Of a DNA stretch of 38,653 bases, positions 25,882 through 33,801 are shown piece by piece. A program made the position numbers and the translations under genes. Within the stretch, counting starts at the first letter, position 1; every line of letters starts with the position of its first letter. The notes beneath the pieces were generated by a model, which searched no databases, had not been told where the DNA came from, and was given only the letters and a program-made list of their open reading frames with translations. Source of the DNA: Rhabdochlamydiaceae bacterium. Lineage in GTDB: Bacteria; Chlamydiota; Chlamydiia; Chlamydiales; Rhabdochlamydiaceae. Where the stretch lies: positions 1 to 38,653 of the forward strand of contig DAHXNQ010000072.1 of assembly GCA_027365315.1 (NCBI GenBank). The letters run 5' to 3'.

Positions 25882-27594
25882 ATGAAACGAAATCGATCGG
25901 CACCGCATCCCATTTGGCATGAGTTCGTTCCCAAATCGTGGGATTTCCTGAATGGCAAGTACAGCTGGCGACTCTTCAAAAGCGACCTAGCCGCAGGGCT
26001 CACGGTTGGTCTAGTGGCGCTACCGCTCGCTATGGTCTTTGCCATCGCTGCTGGCCTTCCTCCCGAGCGAGGGCTCTACACCGCTATCGTCGCCGGCTTC
26101 CTCACATCGTTATTGGGAGGCAGCCGCTTCCAGATTGGGGGGCCCACCGGCGCTTTTGTGGTGATCATCTACAGCATCATGCAGCGCAATGAGTATGCAG
26201 GGCTGGTCGCGATCACACTGCTAGCGGGGATCATCCTGCTTGGAGCAGCCTTCTGCCGCTTAGGCAATCTGATCAAATATATTCCCTATCCCCTTGTCAC
26301 CGGATTCACAACGGGGATCGCGGTAGTCATCTTTTCCTCTCAGATCAAGGATTTTTTGGGTCTCACCATTGACAAACTACCGGCCGACTTCATTCCCAAA
26401 TGGATGGCGATCATCGCTGCGCTGCCTACATTCGATCTCATCACATGCGCTGTAGCCTCAGGAACCCTTCTCTTCATCATCCTGATCCGCCATTTTGTGC
26501 CTGCTCTTCCCTGGGGGATCAGCTCTGTTGCACTGGCCACCTTCATCACATGGGGATTTCATCTCCCCGTCGAGACCATTGCAACCCGTTTTGGTGGCAT
26601 TTCGGGCACGCTTCCACTTCCCGCACTACCCAACTGCTCTGCTCTACTCCAAAACTGGCACCTTCTACTAATGGATGCGATCACCATCGCTTTCTTAGCG
26701 GGAATCGAGTCTCTTCTATCAGCCATGGTGGCCGATGGGATGGCGGGCACAAGACATCGCTCCAACTGCGAGCTGATGGCGCAAGGAGTGGCCAACATAG
26801 GCTCAGTGCTCTGCGGTGGCATACCTACTACGGGCGCCATTGCACGCACGGCCACCAATGTCAAAACAGGAGGCAAGACCCCTGTAGCAGGCATGATCCA
26901 CGCCATCACTCTGCTGGTGATCCTACTAGCTTTTGCACCCATCGTCAGTCAAATCTCGATAGCTGTCCTCTCGGCCGTACTGATGATGGTGGCCTGGAAC
27001 ATGAGCGAGATCGATCACTTCCGCCATCTGTTCAGGGCGCCAGCTGGCGATGTCATCGTACTGCTTACCACCTTTTTTCTGACTGTGCTGGTGGATTTAA
27101 CCGTAGCAGTGCAGATCGGCATGGTGCTAGCGGCCTTTCTCTTCATGAAACGGATGGCCGACCTATCGGGAGTGGTGAAGCTCTCTGTCACCGAGCCAGA
27201 GGAGCCCGAGCATGAAGAGGAGTATGAGCTGGGTGTGCTCGAACACCACAAGCTGCCCCCAGGAGTTGAGGTGTATGAAATCACCGGCCCCTTTTTCTTT
27301 GGGGTGGCTGACAGCCTCAAAGACCTTCTCACCAATCTCGAGCGCCCTCCCCAGATCTTCATCCTACGCATGCGCAAGGTGCCTGTGATCGATGCGAGCG
27401 GCATGCATGCGCTCAAGGAGTTCTACTTTAAATGCGCCCGAGACAAAACGACACTGCTTCTCTCTGGCGTCGCCCCCTCCCTGCACAAACTATTAAAAAA
27501 ATTTGGCGTGACTGAGCTGATTGGAGAGAAGCAGATCTTCCCCACCATCGAAACAGCTCTTCAGCGCGCCTCCAAGCTAGTCGCACACCATTAG
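25882..27594 (+). CDS. SulP family anion transporter with C-terminal STAS domain
   Basis: LAAGLTVGLVALPLAMVFAIAAGLPPERGLYTAIVAGF (SulP signature), GGPTGAF, AFLAGIESLLSAMVADGMAGTRHRSNCELMAQGVANI, and STAS motif VPVIDASGMHALKEF. Confidence 0.93.
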   Translation: MKRNRSAPHPIWHEFVPKSWDFLNGKYSWRLFKSDLAAGLTVGLVALPLAMVFAIAAGLPPERGLYTAIVAGFLTSLLGGSRFQIGGPTGAFVVIIYSIMQRNEYAGLVAITLLAGIILLGAAFCRLGNLIKYIPYPLVTGFTTGIAVVIFSSQIKDFLGLTIDKLPADFIPKWMAIIAALPTFDLITCAVASGTLLFIILIRHFVPALPWGISSVALATFITWGFHLPVETIATRFGGISGTLPLPALPNCSALLQNWHLLLMDAITIAFLAGIESLLSAMVADGMAGTRHRSNCELMAQGVANIGSVLCGGIPTTGAIARTATNVKTGGKTPVAGMIHAITLLVILLAFAPIVSQISIAVLSAVLMMVAWNMSEIDHFRHLFRAPAGDVIVLLTTFFLTVLVDLTVAVQIGMVLAAFLFMKRMADLSGVVKLSVTEPEEPEHEEEYELGVLEHHKLPPGVEVYEITGPFFFGVADSLKDLLTNLERPPQIFILRMRKVPVIDASGMHALKEFYFKCARDKTTLLLSGVAPSLHKLLKKFGVTELIGEKQIFPTIETALQRASKLVAHH

Positions 27595-27638
27595 TCTTTG
27601 TGCTAGACTCTACTAACTCTGGTAACGAGGGTTTCTTC

Positions 27639-28475
27639 ATGAGGATTTGGTGCTTTCTACTAGCCCTCTGCCTAAATACTCTCGGTGTAGCTGCTCCTCT
27701 TCAAGAGCGCACGTTAGACAAAGCTGCTCTTGCGCAGCTGGCCGATGCTCTCGACATTCCAGCAGAGAGCGACCTGATAGCCGAGACGCAGAAACAGTGG
27801 CTCTGTCAGAAGGGACTAGAGCGGTGGGAACTGACCGAACTGGAAGAAGAGCAGCGGCTCTTTGTGCTAAACTGGGCTGAGCAACAAAGGCTCTACACCG
27901 CATGGCAGCCCGCCTCTTCGCGCTACGACACGGCGCTGATTCTAGGCGCCACAACCGGCTGCATGAAAAAGCGGATGAACTATCTCGCCCAGCTCTGGCA
28001 GCAGGGTGTGCGCTTTGACCAGGTGATTTGGCTGACAGGCGATCGCCCTCTCGATGCTCGCGTCGACAGCACGCTCGATCGCTGCCGCAATGAATCCGAG
28101 GCGGCCCATATTCTATGGGATGAGGCCAATCTACCAGAGGAGATGCGCCAGCTTCCTGTCACCTACATCGCTGTTCCCATGAAGAGCGAGGGCAGCTCTC
28201 TGAAACGTCCCAATACCGAAGATACCCTTGTCGCCTGGCTAGCAAGTGGGCCCACTCCTTGCAAAGCTCTCTTCATCTCCGACCAGCCCTTCTGCGGCTA
28301 CCAGTTTGCTATCCTCAAGACGACACTGCCCGAAGAGTTTCAGTTTGATCTGGCAGGGCCGGGGGTCGACCCCTCCAGCCACCCCGCTGCGGCAGCCATC
28401 ACACTCGACTCCATCGCCCGCTGGATCTATCAAGAACAGATTTGCATCCACAGAAAGTGGTTGAATCAAAACTAA
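27639..28475 (+). CDS. secreted hypothetical protein, DUF218/YdcF-like fold possible
   Basis: Signal peptide MRIWCFLLALCLNTLGVAA. TALILGATTGCMKKRMNYLAQLWQQGVRFDQVIWLTGDRPLD resembles the DUF218 core. Confidence 0.6.
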   Translation: MRIWCFLLALCLNTLGVAAPLQERTLDKAALAQLADALDIPAESDLIAETQKQWLCQKGLERWELTELEEEQRLFVLNWAEQQRLYTAWQPASSRYDTALILGATTGCMKKRMNYLAQLWQQGVRFDQVIWLTGDRPLDARVDSTLDRCRNESEAAHILWDEANLPEEMRQLPVTYIAVPMKSEGSSLKRPNTEDTLVAWLASGPTPCKALFISDQPFCGYQFAILKTTLPEEFQFDLAGPGVDPSSHPAAAAITLDSIARWIYQEQICIHRKWLNQN

Positions 28476-28498
28476 TTTTTTTGGCAAAATTAACGGAT

Positions 28499-29137
28499 AT
28501 GAAAAAGCTAAATTTATTATTTCAAAATAATAAAGATTGGGTTGATAGCAAGATCAGCAAAGACCCCAACTACTTTCGCACCATGGCTGAGGCACAAGAT
28601 CCCCTCTACCTATGGATCGGCTGCGCCGATAGCCGCGTTCCTGCCAATGAAATTGTTGGGCTAGAGCCAGGCGAGCTCTTTGTACACCGCAATGTGGCTA
28701 ACCTCTTCCCCCACACCGACTTCAACTGCCTCTCGGTCCTCGAATATGCGGTCGATCTTCTCAAAATTCAGCATGTCATTGTCTGCGGCCACTACGGCTG
28801 CGGCGGTGTGCAGGCAGCTATGGAGGATCACCAGCTCGGCCTGGTCGACAACTGGCTACGCAACATCCGCGATGTCTACGCCCGCTTTAAGGAAGAGCTA
28901 GAGACGATCCCAGACCAGAAAGAGCGGCATCACCGCCTGGTCGAGCTAAATGTGATGCAGCAGGTGCTCAATGTCTGCCACACCACTATCGTGCAGGAGG
29001 CCTGGACGCGCGGCCAGCCCCTTTGGGTGCATGGGTGGGTCTATGACCTAGCCACCGGCAGGCTGAAAGACCTCGACTGCTGCGTCTCCAGCATCGATCA
29101 GGTAGAGAGCATCTACCGCATTCGGTTTTCAAAATAA
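28499..29137 (+). CDS. can: beta-class carbonic anhydrase (cytosolic form)
   Basis: Zn-ligand motifs CADSRVPANEI and HYGCGGV. MKKLNLLFQNNKDWVDSKISKDPNYF N-terminus without signal peptide. Confidence 0.93.
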   Translation: MKKLNLLFQNNKDWVDSKISKDPNYFRTMAEAQDPLYLWIGCADSRVPANEIVGLEPGELFVHRNVANLFPHTDFNCLSVLEYAVDLLKIQHVIVCGHYGCGGVQAAMEDHQLGLVDNWLRNIRDVYARFKEELETIPDQKERHHRLVELNVMQQVLNVCHTTIVQEAWTRGQPLWVHGWVYDLATGRLKDLDCCVSSIDQVESIYRIRFSK

Positions 29138-29138
29138 A

Positions 29139-29217
29139 TGGCCCATTCAACAGCGAAGTGCAACAACGGTAGCCTCCATTTGGCACCCGTTGTTGCACTT
29201 CGCTGTTGAATGGGCCA
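29139..29217. repeat. 31-bp perfect inverted repeat (17-nt loop) directly after the can stop codon
   Basis: Left 29139-29169 tggcccattcaacagcgaagtgcaacaacgg is exactly complementary to right 29187-29217. Confidence 0.95.
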
Positions 29218-29296
29218 AAGTAATAACACAAGTTACGATTAAGCAATAAGCTCAATTCGTGTACAATTATCTACGTACGAATTAATTTGGGTTTTT

Positions 29297-29632
29297 ATGT
29301 CTGCTATCAGCCAAGAAAATAGACCACCTTCTCCCACTCCACCAAGATCAACCTCTCTTCGACCGACCATACGTAAGTCTAGTCAAGACGCTCGCATCAA
29401 ATACAAACATCTATATGACATACTCGAGGGCGAACCTTCAATAACTGCACCTGCCATAAACAGGGCATTGAGAGATAGAGATCTCCCCACTCCCATCACG
29501 CCCAAAGAGCGCGCGGAGATCAACCGAGACTTAAAGATGATGGCTGGGAGAGCCACCCCAAAACCGAAAATAAAGATGACAAAGCTCTCCACCGAAGAGC
29601 TGTTCCAACATTTCATCATCACGCCAAGATAA
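29297..29632 (+). CDS. hypothetical small basic, Pro/Ser/Thr-rich protein (111 aa)
   Basis: MSAISQENRPPSPTPPRSTSLRPTIRKSSQDARIKYKHLYDILEGEPSITAPAINRAL...; plausible composition, no recognised family. Confidence 0.5.
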   Translation: MSAISQENRPPSPTPPRSTSLRPTIRKSSQDARIKYKHLYDILEGEPSITAPAINRALRDRDLPTPITPKERAEINRDLKMMAGRATPKPKIKMTKLSTEELFQHFIITPR

Positions 29633-29692
29633 CCCATTGGCAAGCTAGAGCTGCAATCGGCATACTCCCCCATCTGGATAGAGGAGAATGCC

Positions 29693-30805
29693 GTGATGAG
29701 TCTGCTGGTAGCCACAATGGTCTCTGCTCTCAAGATCAACAACCATTTCACGCTCTACTCTCGTGTGCCTGCCGAGGCGGGTCAGGGATGGACACTCGAA
29801 CTGGCTGACATCTCCCAGCCCATACCTCCTCACTACCACAAGTTCCATCGCCACCTGATTGTGGTAGTAGAGGGAGAACTTATGGTGGTCGATGGCAGCG
29901 ACAGGCCACCCCTACTGCGTAGCGGCGATCTCGCCTGCATCGATGCTGGGGTGGTGCACGAGTTGGTCCCTCAAGGAACCGCTCAGTTTTTCCTCACCGA
30001 TCTGCCAGCCTTTCTCTCTGACGACGATCGCTTTTGGGATCACCAGCCTGTAGAAGTGCCGCCATGGACGCCGCCTACTACAGAGACTCTGCCTAGAGTC
30101 GACCCCCACTATTTCGGACCCAAAATCGATGCGGGAAAGTATGCCGTCTATAACCTCATTTCCGGAGAGGCTACAGAGCAGAGATGGAGCGTCGCTCTTC
30201 TGGAGATCGAAGAGTCCCCCAGGCACTTCCACCGCATCGAGCGGGAGCTCTTTCTTGTTGTGAATGGAGAGCTTGATATCGAAATCGATGGGGTGCACCA
30301 GATTCTGAAGACAGGAGAGTCTGTAGCGATCGCTCCAGGAAGGGTGCACCAGCTGAAATCAGCCGGAAGCAGCCCCGTTCGTCTGCTCTGCTTCAATTTT
30401 CCCGCCTTCAATCCAGAGGACATGCACTGCGTCGAGAATCTTTCGGAGAGAAAAGATATGATTATGGCCTATGTGAAGTACTATCTAACAGATAGCGGAA
30501 TCGACTATTTCGAGACTAAGTGGTTCCCAGAGCTCCATGCAATCACTGTAAAGCAGCCTGGATTTATCTCTCTTGCCTACAACAAACGAAAGGGAGACCG
30601 CATCGACCTGAAGCTCCAGTTCGAAAATGAGGAGCGCCTCGATGCCTGGCGTGCCGTCCCCATCCATGACAAGCTGATCAAGGATCTCGATACTCACCGC
30701 AGCAGGGACTATTGGGAAGCTGCATTCACAAACGATGCAGATGCAGATCCCTCCACGCTAGAGTGGATAGAGCGAAAGGTGCATCCTGAAAGCTACCGGA
30801 CATAG
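29693..30805 (+). CDS. double-cupin protein with C-terminal ABM/dimeric alpha-beta barrel-like domain
   Basis: Two cupin motifs, PPHYHKFHRHLIVVVEGELMVVDG...LRSGDLACIDAGVVHEL and ESPRHFHRIERELFLVVNGELDIEIDG...LKTGESVAIAPGRVHQL. The C-terminus YVKYYLTDSGIDYFETKWFPELHAITVKQPGFISLAYN is ABM-like. GAGGAG precedes GTG-ATG. Confidence 0.75.
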   Translation: MMSLLVATMVSALKINNHFTLYSRVPAEAGQGWTLELADISQPIPPHYHKFHRHLIVVVEGELMVVDGSDRPPLLRSGDLACIDAGVVHELVPQGTAQFFLTDLPAFLSDDDRFWDHQPVEVPPWTPPTTETLPRVDPHYFGPKIDAGKYAVYNLISGEATEQRWSVALLEIEESPRHFHRIERELFLVVNGELDIEIDGVHQILKTGESVAIAPGRVHQLKSAGSSPVRLLCFNFPAFNPEDMHCVENLSERKDMIMAYVKYYLTDSGIDYFETKWFPELHAITVKQPGFISLAYNKRKGDRIDLKLQFENEERLDAWRAVPIHDKLIKDLDTHRSRDYWEAAFTNDADADPSTLEWIERKVHPESYRT

Positions 30806-30928
30806 TTCTTACCTCTCGAAGAATGGAAAATTGTGTCGAAAAAGCACCAGAAGCTTCAATTTCTATCCAGAAGCTGGAGACAATTTCCTCTCCTATCCAA
30901 AGAATTTACAAAGTTTTGCGAGGTATCT

Positions 30929-31162
30929 ATGAAACAGATCGGACTCTCTCTCATCTTATTTGCCAGCTGCATCGCTATGGCCTCCTGTAGCCGGTCATCT
31001 AGTCGAGAGGAGGTGAAGAAAGCGGCTGAAGAGGTGGAAGAGATTGCGCGCGAGATCTGCGCCTGCGGCCCCACCTGCGGCTGCCACACTGGCAACCCAC
31101 ACATAGGCTGCGGCAAGGATGACAGCTGCGGCTGTCACGAGCACTGCAGCTGTATGGAATAG
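30929..31162 (+). CDS. small Cys/His-rich lipoprotein (metallothionein-like tail)
   Basis: MKQIGLSLILFASCIAMASC lipoprotein-type signal, then EICACGPTCGCHTGNPHIGCGKDDSCGCHEHCSCME. ATG at residue 33 of the tracked ORF. Confidence 0.7.
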   Translation: MKQIGLSLILFASCIAMASCSRSSSREEVKKAAEEVEEIAREICACGPTCGCHTGNPHIGCGKDDSCGCHEHCSCME

Positions 31163-31210
31163 AATCATAGCAGCAGCTATAGAGGGCTAGAAGGCAATCC
31201 AATGTATTCT

Positions 31211-31966
31211 ATGCTCAAGCGACTCTCTCTTTCACTGATCCTACTGGCCAGCTCGATCGGTGCTCTCTCCTGCACTCCTGCGAAGAAGAAGCAGGGAGGC
31301 CATGCTGCGGGAGAGTGTGAAAAGCTTGAAAACCTCTTTCAAAAGAATCAAGAGTGGGTGATCAGCCGTACGAAAAAAGATCCCAACTACTTCCACCACC
31401 TGGCCGAGCTGCAGACCCCCCTCTATCTCTGGATTGGCTGTTCCGATAGCCGCGTTCCTGCAAATGAAATTGTAGGCCTCGAACCGGGTGAACTCTTTGT
31501 GCACCGCAATGTGGCCAATCTCTTCCCCCATACCGACTTCAACTGCCTATCGGTTCTGGAATATGCGGTCGATATGCTGAAGGTGCAGCATGTGATTGTC
31601 TGCGGCCATTACGGCTGCGGTGGAGTGAAGGCAGCTATGCAGAATCGCCACATCGGTCTTGTCGACAACTGGCTGCGCGCGATCCGCGACATCTATGCCC
31701 GCTTTAAAGGCGAGTTAGAGAGCATCTCGGATCAGAAAGAGCGGGAGAATCGCCTTGTCGAGCTGAATGTGATGCAGCAGGTGCTGAATGTCTGCCACAC
31801 CACCATCGTGCAGGATGCCTGGGCGCGCGGCCAGCAGCTCTGGGTGCATGCGTGGGTCTACGACCTTTCCACAGGAACTCTGAAAGACCTCAACTACTGC
31901 TTTTCTAGCATCGATCAGGTGGAGGAGATCTACCGCGTTGGTAACGAAGGGGCGACGTCGCATTAA
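31211..31966 (+). CDS. beta-class carbonic anhydrase, predicted lipoprotein
   Basis: MLKRLSLSLILLASSIGALSC lipobox, then a domain nearly identical to the 28499..29137 product, including CSDSRVPANEI and HYGCGGV. Confidence 0.92.
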   Translation: MLKRLSLSLILLASSIGALSCTPAKKKQGGHAAGECEKLENLFQKNQEWVISRTKKDPNYFHHLAELQTPLYLWIGCSDSRVPANEIVGLEPGELFVHRNVANLFPHTDFNCLSVLEYAVDMLKVQHVIVCGHYGCGGVKAAMQNRHIGLVDNWLRAIRDIYARFKGELESISDQKERENRLVELNVMQQVLNVCHTTIVQDAWARGQQLWVHAWVYDLSTGTLKDLNYCFSSIDQVEEIYRVGNEGATSH

Positions 31967-32856
31967 CGTCGCAGACTTTTCACCACCAGCGACATCGAAG
32001 GCCTCTCTAGTAGATGATCAACCGACATCATGATAGAGAGCGCCGTGGCGATGACCAGCGACAGCGCAAACATCTGGCGAGCCCAGCGGTTCTGATTGCT
32101 GACATAAAAGCCCTTGATACCGAGCCCCAGCCAAGCTAATCCCAGCAAGGCCGCCACCACCAGATAGGCGTAGCTCGCATAGCCCCATAGGGTGAGCATC
32201 AGCGCCGCGATGGTGAAGGCGACGATGTAGAGCAGCATCTGGATCTTGGTGGCACGAATACCACGCTTAGCCGGCAGCACCGGTATCGACGCAGCCACAT
32301 AATCTTCCAGGCGATAGATGGCGATCGCAAAAAAGTGGGGCATCTGCCAGAACACAAGAATGATGTAGAGGATGATCGCCCCCGCATCGAGGCCCCCGCT
32401 GACGGCACAGTAGCCCACTACAGGTGGCACGGCGCCCGCCATGCTCCCCACCGCAGTTCCCCAGATCGAGTGGTATTTGCTGACGCTGTAGAAGACCACA
32501 TAGAAGAGGAATCCAAATAGCGCCACCCCTGTCGTCAGAGGATTGGTGTAGAGCGCCAAGATGAGGGTGCCCGCCACTCCCAACAGCAGAGCAAAGAGGA
32601 TCGCACTGCGAACAGAGATGATTCTCCTGACAAGAGCGCGATGCTTTGTCCTGGCCATCTTCTCGTCGGCGGCGCGATCGATGTAGTTATTGAGTACGCA
32701 GGCCGATGCAATCACCAGAGAGAGGCCGACCAAAGTAGCCAAAAAGAGCCCGAGGTTGATATGGCCTTTTGCCGCTAAGGCAAACCCACCGATCACGGTA
32801 AGCGCATTGCCAAAAATGATGCCCGGTTTCGTCAGCAGATAATAGCTTCTGATCAT
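31963..32856 (-). CDS. cyoE: protoheme IX farnesyltransferase (heme O synthase)
   Basis: LTKPGIIFGNALTVIGGF, NNYIDRAADEKMARTKHRAL (NDxxDxxxD-like), and position at the end of the cyo operon. Confidence 0.93.
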   Translation of the reverse strand: MIRSYYLLTKPGIIFGNALTVIGGFALAAKGHINLGLFLATLVGLSLVIASACVLNNYIDRAADEKMARTKHRALVRRIISVRSAILFALLLGVAGTLILALYTNPLTTGVALFGFLFYVVFYSVSKYHSIWGTAVGSMAGAVPPVVGYCAVSGGLDAGAIILYIILVFWQMPHFFAIAIYRLEDYVAASIPVLPAKRGIRATKIQMLLYIVAFTIAALMLTLWGYASYAYLVVAALLGLAWLGLGIKGFYVSNQNRWARQMFALSLVIATALSIMMSVDHLLERPSMSLVVKSLRR

Positions 32857-33209
32857 GGCCGCACCGACATCATCATCACACGATGATCGAGGTCATACAT
32901 GATCCAGAGCGAACCACTCACAATAGTGGCTAAAACCGCCGCCATAAAGAGCAGTACCATCCCATTCCAGTGCGGCTTCGGCTCACTACCAAGATGCAGG
33001 AAGAGCAGCAGCTGGATCACCGCCTGAGTCAGTGCCAGTAGACCCAGCGTGATCATGAGACTCCCACCAGATAGTAGCTGTTTGGTGACCACGACATAAG
33101 CTACCCCAGTCAATAAGAGAGAGAGAACAAATCCTAGCAGGTACGCAAACAGCGTCCCATGTTCCACCTCCTGCCCTGCATCCGTATGAGTGTCAAACAT
33201 GTTATACAA
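32853..33209 (-). CDS. cyoD: cytochrome bo ubiquinol oxidase subunit IV
   Basis: 118 aa, 3 TM; LLGFVLSLLLTGVAYVVV...ALTQAVIQLLLFLHLGSEPKPHWNGMVLLFM. Confidence 0.92.
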   Translation of the reverse strand: MYNMFDTHTDAGQEVEHGTLFAYLLGFVLSLLLTGVAYVVVTKQLLSGGSLMITLGLLALTQAVIQLLLFLHLGSEPKPHWNGMVLLFMAAVLATIVSGSLWIMYDLDHRVMMMSVRP

Positions 33210-33801
33210 CTCCCATCAGGTAGACGATTGTAAAGATGAAGATCCAGACCACATCGAGGAAATGCCAAAAAAGTCTAAGGCAGGTGAGCCGCTTGATCGA
33301 AACTGGCGTCAGGCCGTGACGCCATACCGGCACAAGCAGAACAATCATCCAGAGCAGCCCCATCGAGATATGCAGCCCGTGAGTGGCGACAAGAGTGAAG
33401 AATGAGGTGAGGAAGGCGCTGCGTTCCCAGCTATGCCCCTCATGGACAAAACGGGTGAACTCGGTCAGCTCGAGCGTCAAAAAGGAGGCTCCCAGTAAGA
33501 AAGTGAGAATAAACCAACCAAGCAGCCTCTTCTTATGAGCTGGCTGGGTATCCAGCATCGCTATGCCACAGGTGAAGCTGCTACAGAGCAGCAGCAGAGT
33601 TTCGGCTAAAGCAAAGGGCGGACTGAACAGATCGCGCCCCGAGGGTCCACCAAAGGTGCCCTCATGCAGCACCGCATAGGTGGCAAAGAGCGTGGCAAAG
33701 AGAATGCAGTCGGTCATCAGATAGACCCAAAACCCAAAGAGAGTGCGGTGGGTCACCTCTAGATGGGCATCGGCATGAGCGGTGAGCGAAGGTTGTGTCA
33801 T
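33202..33801 (-). CDS. cyoC: cytochrome bo ubiquinol oxidase subunit III
   Basis: [45 protein letters not shown]. Confidence 0.94.
   Translation of the reverse strand: MTQPSLTAHADAHLEVTHRTLFGFWVYLMTDCILFATLFATYAVLHEGTFGGPSGRDLFSPPFALAETLLLLCSSFTCGIAMLDTQPAHKKRLLGWFILTFLLGASFLTLELTEFTRFVHEGHSWERSAFLTSFFTLVATHGLHISMGLLWMIVLLVPVWRHGLTPVSIKRLTCLRLFWHFLDVVWIFIFTIVYLMGVV

Noticed and set aside
26400-27215. 271-aa + strand ORF (MDGDHRCAAYIRSHHMRC...) within the SulP gene
   Set aside because: Out-of-frame overlap with the clearly conserved SulP coding frame; His/Arg/Cys-rich composition typical of a shadow frame.
31952-31974. gcgacgt-cgcatta-acgtcgc short palindrome at the CA2/cyoE convergent stops
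   Set aside because: Only a 7-bp stem and no T-tract; could be a weak terminator but not supportable as a distinct feature.
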